A stretch of 64,000 bases of DNA from Candidatus Latescibacterota bacterium (GTDB taxonomy: Bacteria; Latescibacterota; UBA2968), in NCBI GenBank assembly GCA_022823725.1, contig JAJEHL010000017.1, forward strand, positions 62,001 to 126,000, read 5' to 3'. The position numbers and the translations under genes are program-made. Below, piece after piece: positions 1 through 8,300 of this stretch. Position 1 is the first letter of the stretch. Every line of letters starts with the position of its first letter. The notes under the pieces are model-generated. The model searched no databases and had not been told where the DNA came from. It saw only the letters and a program-made list of their open reading frames with translations.

Positions 1-1
1 T

Positions 2-1429
2 ACAGCGTGGTACGCGTATGTGGCCGGCGTAGGCGGCATGGGCATCAATACCATTTCTGCGATTATTGCCGTTGCAGGCGCAAAGCAGGGATATACCGTG
101 CGCTTCACCAATAAAAAAGGCCTGGCTATCCGCAACGGCGGTGTGTATTCGCACGTCAGTTTTACCAAAGACGAGCGGGTGATTTCACAATTGACGCCCT
201 ATGGACATGCAGACTTGCTCTTGGGATTGGATATTCTGGAGGCCGTGCGCGGTTTAGACCCAAATGGAACCGGCCGCGTGGGTAGCCCACAGCGCACCAC
301 AGCCGTCGTGGAAACCGGCAAGCGCGAGACCATTTTGTCGATGATTGGACGAGACGATTTTGATACAGATCACCTGGAGGATATGTTGCGGCGTTATACC
401 AACCCCGACACGTATTTTGGGATGGATCTCGGCGAAATCTCCGAACGATATCTGGGCAATAAAATCTATGCCAATAGCATCTTGTTGGGCGCGGCATTTC
501 AACGGGGAGCACTGCCCCTCACGCTGGAAAATATCCGGTGGGCGATGAAGCAAAATATCAAATCAAATGAACTCGAAGCCAATCTCAAAGCATTTGAGAT
601 GGGGCGCAAAGCCGCGCTGGATCCCGATGCATTTTTCAAACCCAAACTCGCAACCACATACAGGGACCTCATTGACGATAAAGCGGAAATTTTGACAAAA
701 ACGCGGAGCGACAAATTGGCCGAGACCTATCGCACCCTCTCAGAGACAGTCGCCGACTGGTCACTTGCCGACGCGACAAAATTGCAATTTGCCCTCGGCG
801 TTTACGACCTCATTCAATGGGGCGGCCTCGAATACGCGCAGTCTTATGTCGTCCGCGTAAAAAGGATTTACGACCGCGATAATGCCCAATATCAGTATCG
901 CGCAACCGATGCTGTGGTGCGCTTTCTCGCCCGTGTGATGGCCTATAAAGATGAAATCTATGTGGCCCATCTGTTGACGAGCGAAGAAAAATATCGCCGC
1001 GATCGCACGCGATACGATGTCGATCAGAGTCGCGGCGACCGGATATCTTACAGGCATTTAACCCGCCCGCATTTCACCGTGCTGGGGTTGGACATCAAAT
1101 TCGATATTCAAACCCGCGACTGGATGCTCAATCTCATGAAGCGCGCGCGTTTTTTACGCAGGCTACCGGCCTGGCATCGCGAAGAAAAAAACTACCGAGA
1201 CTGGTATATCGATCTCGTAGATAATTTTGATTTTGACAGTACAGAGCGATACGATACTTATGTGAAAGCACTACGCCTGCCCGACGATGTGCGGGGCTAC
1301 CGCGAGGTAATCTGGCCCAAAATGGCCGCCGCAAAAAAGATGGCAAACTACTGGCTCAATGACAAAGGAACACCCCCCAAACTCGACCGCGAGGTCCTCG
1401 ATATTGAGCCTGTGGTGGAAAACGCTTAG
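2..1429 (+). CDS. Indolepyruvate ferredoxin oxidoreductase family protein, C-terminal part (5' truncated)
   Basis: The reading frame is open to the left edge, so the first GTG at 20 is not the start and the true gene begins outside the window. The N-terminal ~200 residues show the glycine-rich GVGGMG loop and the DLLLGLDILEA segment of the gamma/IorB-type catalytic domain of 2-oxoacid:ferredoxin oxidoreductases. The remaining ~250 residues (ANLKAF, LMAYKDE-like FLARVMAYKDE, KKMANYWL) resemble the DUF6537 extension of fused indolepyruvate:ferredoxin oxidoreductases. The family oxidatively decarboxylates aryl-pyruvates to acyl-CoA using thiamine diphosphate and ferredoxin. The TPP-binding part would lie upstream. 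Substrate is not readable from this fragment. It is followed by a 108-bp gap and the hydroxypyruvate reductase gene. Confidence 0.8.
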   Translation, partial: TAWYAYVAGVGGMGINTISAIIAVAGAKQGYTVRFTNKKGLAIRNGGVYSHVSFTKDERVISQLTPYGHADLLLGLDILEAVRGLDPNGTGRVGSPQRTTAVVETGKRETILSMIGRDDFDTDHLEDMLRRYTNPDTYFGMDLGEISERYLGNKIYANSILLGAAFQRGALPLTLENIRWAMKQNIKSNELEANLKAFEMGRKAALDPDAFFKPKLATTYRDLIDDKAEILTKTRSDKLAETYRTLSETVADWSLADATKLQFALGVYDLIQWGGLEYAQSYVVRVKRIYDRDNAQYQYRATDAVVRFLARVMAYKDEIYVAHLLTSEEKYRRDRTRYDVDQSRGDRISYRHLTRPHFTVLGLDIKFDIQTRDWMLNLMKRARFLRRLPAWHREEKNYRDWYIDLVDNFDFDSTERYDTYVKALRLPDDVRGYREVIWPKMAAAKKMANYWLNDKGTPPKLDREVLDIEPVVENA

Positions 1430-1457
1430 GCGCTCTGCAAAACAAAACGAGATTTTC

Positions 1458-1486
1458 TTGAATCAAACGCTTTGATTGGTTATATT
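1458..1486 (+). promoter_or_regulatory. Candidate sigma-70-like promoter for the hydroxypyruvate reductase gene
   Basis: TTGAAT (1458-1463) is followed, after 17 bp, by TATATT (1481-1486), about 50 bp upstream of the TTG start at 1538. It is a match by eye to a generic -35/-10 pair; no other support. Confidence 0.4.
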
Positions 1487-1537
1487 CCGCATTCGCAATT
1501 TTCTAAATAAAACGCATACTTATAAGGAGGATGTATT

Positions 1538-2683
1538 TTGAGCACCAATGACTGGAGAACACACAACGAATCGGGCAGCAAGCGCGTCGTCGTAACCAAA
1601 GAATTGCCCGGCGACCGCTGGCTTGAGATTCTCACCGCTGCTGATTGCCGCGTAGAGATTGGCACATCGACGGAAATTTTGAGTGTCGAAGAGATCGCAG
1701 AAAAAATCGGCGATCAGTGTGACGGAGTGATCGGACAATTGACGGAAAAATGGGGCGAAGAACTGTTTACCGCCCTCAAAAATGCGGGAGGCAAAGCGTA
1801 TTCCAACTATGCTGTGGGATACAATAATGTGGATGTTGGCATAGCGACAAAATACGGCATTCCAGTGGGCAATACGCCCGGCGTATTGACCGAGACCACC
1901 GCGGAAATGGCCATCTCCCTCACCTTTTCAGCCGCGCGGCGGGTAATCGAAGCCGACGCTTTTATGCGCGCCGAAAAATATCACGGCTGGTTGCCCACGC
2001 TTTATCTGGGCGAATTAATGACCGGGAAAACAGTCGGTGTAGTCGGTGCCGGTCGCATCGGCTGCGCTTATGCCAAAATGATGTCCGAAGGGTTCAAGAT
2101 GAACGTGGTTTATTTTGACCCGTATCCCAATGAATACATGGAAAATTATATCGCGGCTTATGGCGAATTCTTAAAAGCTCAGGGCGATGAACCCGTAACC
2201 TGCCGGCGTTTGGACTCAGTAGAAGACGTATTGAGAACTGCCGACGTGGTGAGCTTACATCCGCTACTGGATGACACCACCTTCCACTTGATGAATACCG
2301 AGCGTCTTGCACTGATGAAAGACAATGCGATTCTCATCAACGCCAGCCGCGGCCCGGTCATCGACGAAGTCGCCCTGGTCGAACACTGCAGAACCCATCC
2401 CGACTTCAAAGTCGGCCTCGACGTATTTGAAGACGAACCCCTGATGAAACCCGGGCTTAAAGATCTGCCCAATGTGGTCATTGTACCGCATATTGCATCG
2501 GCGACAATATGGACCCGTTCGGGAATGGCCACTTTGGCGGCCTCAAATGTGGCTGGTGTTCTAAATGGGTATGGCGCGTGGCAAGACCCGGATGATGTCT
2601 TGCCCTTCCTCGGCGACAACCCGCCACAGGCAGCCCCCAGTATTGTCAATGCAAGTGAAGTTGGGCTTTCCGCCTATGCGTGA
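1538..2683 (+). CDS. NAD(P)-dependent hydroxypyruvate/glyoxylate reductase (D-2-hydroxyacid dehydrogenase family)
   Basis: A 381-residue D-isomer-specific 2-hydroxyacid dehydrogenase that reduces hydroxypyruvate to D-glycerate or glyoxylate to glycolate in the cytosol. The Rossmann loop VVGAGRIG lies near residue 170. The catalytic Arg is in NASRGPV, Glu in DVFEDEP and His in VPHIASAT. Length, the SNYAVGYNNVDV segment and an insertion after the Rossmann loop (YPNEYMENYIAAYG) make it more like the ~385-residue plant peroxisomal HPR1 than the usual ~320-residue bacterial GhrA/GhrB. Start chosen as TTG because AAGGAGG (1524-1530) sits 7 nt upstream; the ATG at 1531 is out of frame. An intrinsic terminator follows at 2703. 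Confidence 0.88.
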   Translation: MSTNDWRTHNESGSKRVVVTKELPGDRWLEILTAADCRVEIGTSTEILSVEEIAEKIGDQCDGVIGQLTEKWGEELFTALKNAGGKAYSNYAVGYNNVDVGIATKYGIPVGNTPGVLTETTAEMAISLTFSAARRVIEADAFMRAEKYHGWLPTLYLGELMTGKTVGVVGAGRIGCAYAKMMSEGFKMNVVYFDPYPNEYMENYIAAYGEFLKAQGDEPVTCRRLDSVEDVLRTADVVSLHPLLDDTTFHLMNTERLALMKDNAILINASRGPVIDEVALVEHCRTHPDFKVGLDVFEDEPLMKPGLKDLPNVVIVPHIASATIWTRSGMATLAASNVAGVLNGYGAWQDPDDVLPFLGDNPPQAAPSIVNASEVGLSAYA

Positions 2684-2702
2684 TAAACACTGGTGTTAAT
2701 CC

Positions 2703-2742
2703 AAAACGAGTCGGTTGCCCATGTGATCGACTCGTTTTTTTT
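2703..2742 (+). terminator. Rho-independent terminator after the hydroxypyruvate reductase gene
   Basis: An 11-bp perfect stem, AAAACGAGTCG (2703-2713) with CGACTCGTTTT (2728-2738), has a 14-nt loop and continues into a run of T to 2742. It ends immediately before the likely dusA start at 2743/2755. Confidence 0.85.
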
Positions 2743-2754
2743 ATGGAACTTTAT

Positions 2755-3765
2755 ATGGCTATTGGAAATAGCAGGCGATTTTCAATCGCGCCCATGATGA
2801 ATTGTACAGACCGGCACGAGCGGTATTTTTTGCGCCTGATCTCCCAACGAGTTTTGCTATACACCGAAATGGTTGCCACTGGCGCAATCATACACGGCGA
2901 CCGCAGGCGTTTATTGGGATTTGATCCGATTGAACATCCCATAGCACTGCAAGTGGGCGGAAGCGACCCCGCCGATCTCGCACTGTGTGCCAAAGTGGGA
3001 GAAGACTGGGGATATGATGAGATCAATCTAAATGTGGGATGCCCGAGCGACCGCGTGCAATCGGGGCTTTTTGGGGCGTGTTTGATGAAAGAACCCGAAC
3101 GGGTGCGCGATTGTTTAGCCGCAATGCGCGACGCGGTGAATATTCCCGTAACCGTAAAAACGCGCATTGGCGTTGACAATCGCGATTCTTATGAAGAACT
3201 GGTACATTTTGTCCAGACCGTTGCCGAATCGGGATGCCGTATCTTTGCGTTTCACGCCCGCAAAGCATGGCTTCAGGGCCTGAGTCCAAAAGAAAACAGA
3301 GAAATTCCCCCGCTATCTTACGACATGGTCTATCGTATCAAACGCGATTTTCCAGATCTGGACATCGTGATCAACGGAGGGATTACATCGCTCGACGAAG
3401 TCGCCGAACATCTGGCGCGTGTCGATGGCGTGATGGTCGGGCGGGAAGCCTATTCAAATCCCTATTTTCTATCCAATGCCGACCAGCGATTTTTCGGTGA
3501 GACGCGCCCCATACCGTCTCGGCACGAAATTCTGCACGCATATTTGCCCTATATCTCCGATCAACTCGCGCGCGGTACGCGACTGCACCACATAGCGCGA
3601 CATCTAATAGGCCTATTTGCCGGTGTGCCAGGTGCAAAAACCTGGCGGCGATATATCAGCGAAAATGCGTACAAAAAAGATGCAGGTGTCGAAGTATTAG
3701 AAGCAGCGAGCGAACTGGTTGGTTCGCCTGAGAAAAGGGGCATTTACTCCTTAGCTTCGAGTTGA
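2755..3765 (+). CDS. dusA: tRNA-dihydrouridine(20/20a) synthase DusA
   Basis: FMN-dependent reductase that makes dihydrouridine at positions 20/20a of the tRNA D-loop. It shows the DusA signatures APMMNCTDRHER at the N terminus, NVGCPSDRVQSG..GACLM with the catalytic Cys, the TRIGVD strand, the FHARKAWLQGLSPKENR block specific to DusA, and the phosphate-binding INGGI and GVMVGREAY. Length of 336 residues is normal. Two ATGs are possible (2743 or 2755); 2755 begins closest to homologues, and neither has a clear Shine-Dalgarno site. The gene starts directly behind a terminator, so it needs read-through or a promoter inside the preceding gene. Its 3' end overlaps the convergent oxidoreductase gene by 22 bp. 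Confidence 0.93.
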   Translation: MAIGNSRRFSIAPMMNCTDRHERYFLRLISQRVLLYTEMVATGAIIHGDRRRLLGFDPIEHPIALQVGGSDPADLALCAKVGEDWGYDEINLNVGCPSDRVQSGLFGACLMKEPERVRDCLAAMRDAVNIPVTVKTRIGVDNRDSYEELVHFVQTVAESGCRIFAFHARKAWLQGLSPKENREIPPLSYDMVYRIKRDFPDLDIVINGGITSLDEVAEHLARVDGVMVGREAYSNPYFLSNADQRFFGETRPIPSRHEILHAYLPYISDQLARGTRLHHIARHLIGLFAGVPGAKTWRRYISENAYKKDAGVEVLEAASELVGSPEKRGIYSLASS

Positions 3766-4694
3766 TCCACCAGCCGGATGGAATTGATAACATCTCGCAG
3801 GTCGTTGTGAGGCACCTCGTTTTTATTGATACAATCGACAAAATGCTGGTGCATCGTCAAAACACCCTCGTAACTGGCGACATCTTCCTCTTCCACACCA
3901 TCGATCTCCCATCCCCCCAGAGTACGCACCTGATTGTCTTCGTGAATCTCGATCTCCTGGGGGATTTTCATATAACACCCAATACCCACGCCGTGCAGTT
4001 CAGAGCGCAACACGCGCCCGCCAGAAGCGCGATTGCCATGGATGGTGGCGGTTGCATTATTCTCAAAGTGTACGAGAGCCGTATAATTATTATAGCTTTC
4101 CCCGCCAAATTTGTCCTGATAGGCCGTCACCTCCACGGGTTCGCTCCCCGCCATATAGCGCGTGAGATCGACAACATGGCAGACGTCATTCCACAGTGTA
4201 GAGGTAAATTCTTTGCCATCACCACCGAGCATTTGTTTGTTGAATGTCGTGACAATGGATGAAACGGGACCTTTTTCTGCCACGAGACGCATCGCTTCGC
4301 GCGTAACCGCTGTATAGCGCCGCTGGAACCCGACCGCAGCAAACACATTATTGGACACCGCTGCCTCGAGCAATTGCTCGGTTTCTTCGAGATTGGCACC
4401 GGGAGGCTTTTCAATAAAAATGTGTTTGCCAGCATTCATACAATCAATAGCCGTCTGCAAAATCCACTTTTCATTCATAACGCAATAGATAATATCCAGA
4501 TCGGATTCATCGAGCATCCTATTATGATCTGTATATACTTGCGGAAACTCGTATTTCTTCGCCACCTGATTCAGGCGTTCTTCATCCAGTTCGCAAACCG
4601 CGCACATCTCGACATCCTGCTCCAAACGATGGACATTTGGATAATGCGCGCCCTGACTGCGATTTCCAGCTCCGATAAATCCGGCTTTTAACAT
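3744..4694 (-). CDS. Gfo/Idh/MocA family NAD(P)-dependent oxidoreductase
   Basis: A 316-residue cytosolic oxidoreductase predicted to act on a sugar, inositol or similar polyol. The N-terminal Rossmann fold carries GFIGAGNRS (residues 5-13) and the catalytic EKP motif at 95-97. The C-terminal alpha/beta domain carries HVVDLTRYMAG, matching the conserved H/D helix of the family. Start set at the ATG preceded by TGGAGG (4701-4706); the frame stays open further upstream but that part runs through the divergent promoter region and lacks homology features. It is divergent from the catabolic operon beginning at 4852 and probably acts in the same pathway. Substrate unknown. Confidence 0.85.
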   Translation of the reverse strand: MLKAGFIGAGNRSQGAHYPNVHRLEQDVEMCAVCELDEERLNQVAKKYEFPQVYTDHNRMLDESDLDIIYCVMNEKWILQTAIDCMNAGKHIFIEKPPGANLEETEQLLEAAVSNNVFAAVGFQRRYTAVTREAMRLVAEKGPVSSIVTTFNKQMLGGDGKEFTSTLWNDVCHVVDLTRYMAGSEPVEVTAYQDKFGGESYNNYTALVHFENNATATIHGNRASGGRVLRSELHGVGIGCYMKIPQEIEIHEDNQVRTLGGWEIDGVEEEDVASYEGVLTMHQHFVDCINKNEVPHNDLRDVINSIRLVDQLEAKE

Positions 4695-4737
4695 GTGAAT
4701 CCTCCAAAAGTAGTTAATAAATAAGAAGTGAAACGTA

Positions 4738-4766
4738 TTTATGCTTGCTGTGATAAACAATGTCAA
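4738..4766 (-). promoter_or_regulatory. Sigma-70-like promoter for the Gfo/Idh/MocA gene
   Basis: On the minus strand TTGACA (4766-4761) is spaced 17 bp from CATAAA (4743-4738), about 45 bp upstream of the start codon at 4694. The -35 element is a perfect consensus. Confidence 0.6.
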
Positions 4767-4795
4767 GTCGATTGTTGAGCGGATGTAAGAGCACT

Positions 4796-4823
4796 TTGAT
4801 ATTTTATCTATTGGAGCTATAAT
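4796..4823 (+). promoter_or_regulatory. Sigma-70-like promoter for the seven-gene catabolic operon
   Basis: TTGATA (4796-4801) and a perfect TATAAT (4818-4823) are separated by 16 bp. The predicted transcript begins about 20 nt before the ATG at 4852. The -35 boxes of this promoter and of the divergent one are only 29 bp apart, which would suit a shared regulator. Confidence 0.7.
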
Positions 4824-4851
4824 TGTCTGAATCAAGACAAGGAGGGCAGTC

Positions 4852-6372
4852 ATGGGATTTATCGATGCGGTAGATAAACACGTAAAGGAAGTATTTGCGC
4901 ATTGTACACACAAAAACGGCACAATGCTGGCAGACGGGCTCGACCTATCGACCACACAGCCGTTGACCTGGGAAGGAAACATACTTTCCAACCTCGCGTG
5001 TCAGCAGAATCTTCTGCGGGCACTGGACGCATTGGGAACATTGACCGCACAGGACAAATACCACAAACGCGCAGATGAATGGATCCGTTGTACCCTGGAT
5101 AAAATTCACGACCCAGAATCCGACCTGTTCTACTGGGGAGGTCACACCAGCTACGACCTCTTAACAGATGCACCAGTATTGGGCAATCACGAAATGAAGT
5201 GCGTCTATCCGCATTATGCGTACCTCTATAAAGTTCATCCCGAACGCCTGAGCCACTTTGTCAAAGCCGTCTGGCACGCGCACATCTGGGATTGGCCCAC
5301 CTTGCTCTTTAACCGGCATGGGATTTACGAACCGTGGAAAGAAAAGTGGGATGCAGAATTTGAAGGAGGTCCATTGCCAATTGTGGAAAACACCGCGCTC
5401 TCCTTTGTCAACACGGGAAGCGATTTAATCCTGAGCGGGGCAATGCTACACGCGCTTTCGGGTGATGAAACACCCTTGAAATGGGCAAAACATCTACTTT
5501 CCCGATACGACCAAATTCGACATCCCGAGACGGGATTGGCGGGATATCAGTTTAATCACCGCGATCCCTGTCGGGTGCGAGAATCGTTCAAACCGCCGTT
5601 TGGCGAACGGACAGATGTCAACGAAGTAACAATTATCACCAATGGCGTGATTCAAACTCGATATGGACGAGCCGCTGTCACCTTTCTCAACGCAGCGGAA
5701 GCCCTGGGCAGTGAAAAGGGCAAAGCATTTCTCGATGTGGTAACCGCAGATTTAGCAGCCCTGGCAACTCACTGTTATAATATCGATGACCACAGCTTTT
5801 ATCCCGCAATCAATGACGGCACCCGCCTCTATCCCGAAAATAGCAATGAAGGAATCGGCTATTGCCCGCCCACAAAACTGAGAAAAGTGCCTGCAAATGG
5901 ACTGATGTTCTTATCTTACGCGCGGGCATATCATCTGACGGGTATTGCGCGTTTTCAAAAAATAGCTCTTTCCCTCGCCAAAGGAATGGGCTGGGGCGAT
6001 TTAAGTACACCTGTGGATTTTGGATCTGGTGGTTCGCCTGCAAGTAATGAAGCGTGGGTAAACAAAGGACAGAACGATGCCTGCGCGTTATTCGGTCTAT
6101 TAGAACTCCACTCGGCAACAGGCGATAACGCGCTATTGCAGTCTGCCACCTCTCTTGGAGAACAATTGCTGCGGCAATATCAGGTAAACGGCCTGATTGT
6201 CTCAGATAGTCGAGAAGGCGAAACAAATATCGATACCGCGCTACCCCTCGCCCTATTGCATCTGGAAGGTGCGAGACAGGGAGATCGTTCATCGCTGCCC
6301 GATTTTTATCCGAACAACACCTATTTTGACCCAAAAATTGTGATTCGCCGCTGGGAAGAAGAGGATCGATAA
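4852..6372 (+). CDS. Six-hairpin (alpha/alpha-barrel) glycosidase- or lyase-like protein, function unassigned
   Basis: A 506-residue protein without a signal peptide, so probably cytosolic. The helical, Trp-, His- and Gly-rich repeats (TWEGNILSNLACQQNLLRAL near residue 40, HIWDWPTL, GSGGSPASNEAWVNKGQND) are the kind seen in (alpha/alpha)6-barrel carbohydrate enzymes such as unsaturated-uronidases, epimerases and some pectate lyases. I cannot name the family with certainty. ATG is preceded by AGGAGGG. It is the first gene of an operon followed after 20 bp by a zinc alcohol dehydrogenase. The context with oxygenases, dehydrogenases and an isomerase suggests breakdown of a carbohydrate-containing substrate. 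Confidence 0.6.
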   Translation: MGFIDAVDKHVKEVFAHCTHKNGTMLADGLDLSTTQPLTWEGNILSNLACQQNLLRALDALGTLTAQDKYHKRADEWIRCTLDKIHDPESDLFYWGGHTSYDLLTDAPVLGNHEMKCVYPHYAYLYKVHPERLSHFVKAVWHAHIWDWPTLLFNRHGIYEPWKEKWDAEFEGGPLPIVENTALSFVNTGSDLILSGAMLHALSGDETPLKWAKHLLSRYDQIRHPETGLAGYQFNHRDPCRVRESFKPPFGERTDVNEVTIITNGVIQTRYGRAAVTFLNAAEALGSEKGKAFLDVVTADLAALATHCYNIDDHSFYPAINDGTRLYPENSNEGIGYCPPTKLRKVPANGLMFLSYARAYHLTGIARFQKIALSLAKGMGWGDLSTPVDFGSGGSPASNEAWVNKGQNDACALFGLLELHSATGDNALLQSATSLGEQLLRQYQVNGLIVSDSREGETNIDTALPLALLHLEGARQGDRSSLPDFYPNNTYFDPKIVIRRWEEEDR

Positions 6373-6392
6373 ATAACAACAGGAGGTCCGCC

Positions 6393-7484
6393 ATGAAAGC
6401 TGCTGTTTTGCGCGAAGCGCATCAGCCAATTACTGTAGAAGATGTCGATATTGCCGACCCAATCGGACGCGAAGTATTGATACGCACCGCCGCCGCGGGA
6501 GTCTGCCACAGTGACGTCCATTTTCAGCAAGGACTTTACACCTGTGAGCTACCTGCCATACTCGGCCACGAATCAGCGGGCATTGTAGAGGCGGTTGGCC
6601 CAGACGCAACCTATGTAAAACCCGGCGACCACGTAATCACCTGTCTATCGGTCTTTTGCGGGCATTGCCGCTACTGCACCACAGGGCGTCCAAATCTGTG
6701 TGAAGACAGAGAATCAACCCAACGCAAAGAGACCGATAAACCGCGCCTATCTCAAGATGGCCAGGCATTCTTTCAGTTTGCGAACCTCGCCTCTTATGCA
6801 GAACAGTTGCTGGTACACGAAAATGCCGTATGCAAAGTCCGCGAAGACATGCCACTGGACAAAGCAGCCCTGATCGGATGTGGTGTGACAACCGGCGTTG
6901 GTGCTGCGCTCAACACCGCCAAAATAGAGGCGGGCAGTACAGTAGCCGTTGTCGGATGTGGCGGCATTGGCCTGAGTGCTGTACAGGGCGCGCGAATAGG
7001 TGGTGCAGGCCGTATTATTGCAGTAGATACCGGTTCTTCCAAATTACAACTGGCACGAGAATTGGGAGCCACCGACCTGGTCAATGCCAACGACGGCGAC
7101 CCCGTTGAACAAATTATGGACCTGACCGGCGGAAAAGGCGTGGCGTACTCTTTTGAAGCCGTGGGATTGAAACAAACTGCGGAACAGTGTTTTTACATAC
7201 TCGAAGAAGGCGGCACCGCCACGATTATTGGCATGATTCCCGAAGGCGTTAAAATTGAGCTTACAGGACAAAACTTTTTGTGCGAGCGCAAAATTCAAGG
7301 CTCAAGCATGGGATCCAATCGCTTTCGCGTGGATATGCCGCGATATGTAGATATGTATCTCATGGGCAACCTCAAGCTCGACGAAATGATCTCACACAAT
7401 ATTGCCTTAGATGATATTGACAATGCGTTCAAGGCTCTAATCGCAGGCGATGTCGCCCGGCAGATCATCATATTTGATGTTTGA
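6393..7484 (+). CDS. Zinc-dependent medium-chain alcohol dehydrogenase
   Basis: A 363-residue medium-chain dehydrogenase that oxidises an alcohol with NAD(P)+, or the reverse. Catalytic zinc ligands are visible as Cys in GVCHSD and His-Glu in GHES; the structural zinc site is the four-Cys cluster in CGHCRYCTTGRPNLC. The cofactor-binding loop is GCGGIGLSAVQG. The layout with QNFLCERKIQGSSMGS near the C terminus resembles the class III/NDMA-type Zn-dependent subgroup. ATG preceded by AGGAGG. It is the second gene of the operon, with only 10 bp to the following oxygenase gene. The substrate could be a hydroxylated product of the PhyH oxygenases; this is inference. Confidence 0.87.
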   Translation: MKAAVLREAHQPITVEDVDIADPIGREVLIRTAAAGVCHSDVHFQQGLYTCELPAILGHESAGIVEAVGPDATYVKPGDHVITCLSVFCGHCRYCTTGRPNLCEDRESTQRKETDKPRLSQDGQAFFQFANLASYAEQLLVHENAVCKVREDMPLDKAALIGCGVTTGVGAALNTAKIEAGSTVAVVGCGGIGLSAVQGARIGGAGRIIAVDTGSSKLQLARELGATDLVNANDGDPVEQIMDLTGGKGVAYSFEAVGLKQTAEQCFYILEEGGTATIIGMIPEGVKIELTGQNFLCERKIQGSSMGSNRFRVDMPRYVDMYLMGNLKLDEMISHNIALDDIDNAFKALIAGDVARQIIIFDV

Positions 7485-7494
7485 GGGACGAACG

Positions 7495-8289
7495 ATGAAT
7501 ACCGATCTAAACCGAATCCGAAGAGACGGTTGGTCCGTAATAGAAAGCGTGATCCCAGAAAATGAGGTAGATGCAATACGCGAACACGTATTGCAATCAA
7601 CCGGGATACACGGCAGAGCGAAAGCCGCAGAACAAGGCATCGGACACGTACCTGGATTTATACGCTACGACCAGTCCCTCGCGCCCTATCTCGCAGACAC
7701 AAGACTGATGGCTATCTTCGAAGCACTCTTTGGCTCCTTTGTCAAAGTGTCTTATGTCTCGGCGACCATCAACCGCCAGGGCAATCCGCGGGGCAGATGG
7801 CATGCAGACTGGCCGTTTAATCAGATCAACGCCTCACATGTGCTTGCACCTTATCCAGATGCGGTAATGCACCTCACAACCCTGTGGATGTTATCTCCCT
7901 TTACCCCTGAGAATGGCGGCACATTGATCGTGCCGGGTAGCCACCGATGGTCTAATAATCCAACCGGAAATATAGATGTGGATCCGACCGCACCTTATTC
8001 AACCGAGATGAATGCAACGGGACCGGCGGGAAGCGTCCTCGTGCTGGACAGCCGAATATGGCACGCAACCGCCCCCAATCAATCTCAAGAAGATCGGGTA
8101 TCCGTTGTCGTTCGCTACGCTCCCTGGTGGTTGAACACACGCGTGTTAATGCCGGGATCTGAAGAACGGAAAATGATGGTGGATGAAACCGGCTTGACCG
8201 ATAACGATCAGGAACCGGTACCGCGTCAGATTTACGAGGAATTGCCGGAAAACGCAAAACCCCTGTTCCGACACTGGATAAGCGACTGA
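7495..8289 (+). CDS. Phytanoyl-CoA dioxygenase (PhyH) family Fe(II)/2-oxoglutarate oxygenase
   Basis: A 264-residue double-stranded beta-helix oxygenase, expected to hydroxylate an unactivated carbon using O2, Fe(II) and 2-oxoglutarate. The iron triad is visible: H103-x-D105 in RWHADW and H190 in SRIWHATAP. R201 in DRVSVVVRY fits the 2-oxoglutarate-binding Arg. GGTLIVPGSH is a typical PhyH strand. Start placed at the ATG at 7495 (GAGGGA at 7483-7488); upstream in-frame codons overlap the dehydrogenase gene. Bacterial PhyH proteins act on very diverse small molecules, so the substrate cannot be read from sequence. It is the first of three PhyH genes in this operon. Confidence 0.85.
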   Translation: MNTDLNRIRRDGWSVIESVIPENEVDAIREHVLQSTGIHGRAKAAEQGIGHVPGFIRYDQSLAPYLADTRLMAIFEALFGSFVKVSYVSATINRQGNPRGRWHADWPFNQINASHVLAPYPDAVMHLTTLWMLSPFTPENGGTLIVPGSHRWSNNPTGNIDVDPTAPYSTEMNATGPAGSVLVLDSRIWHATAPNQSQEDRVSVVVRYAPWWLNTRVLMPGSEERKMMVDETGLTDNDQEPVPRQIYEELPENAKPLFRHWISD

Positions 8290-8300
8290 AAGGGAAAAGA

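Noticed and set aside
4695-4991. Upstream extension of the Gfo/Idh/MocA gene at 3744
   Set aside because: It would run across the divergent promoters and into the first operon gene; the ATG at 4694 has TGGAGG.
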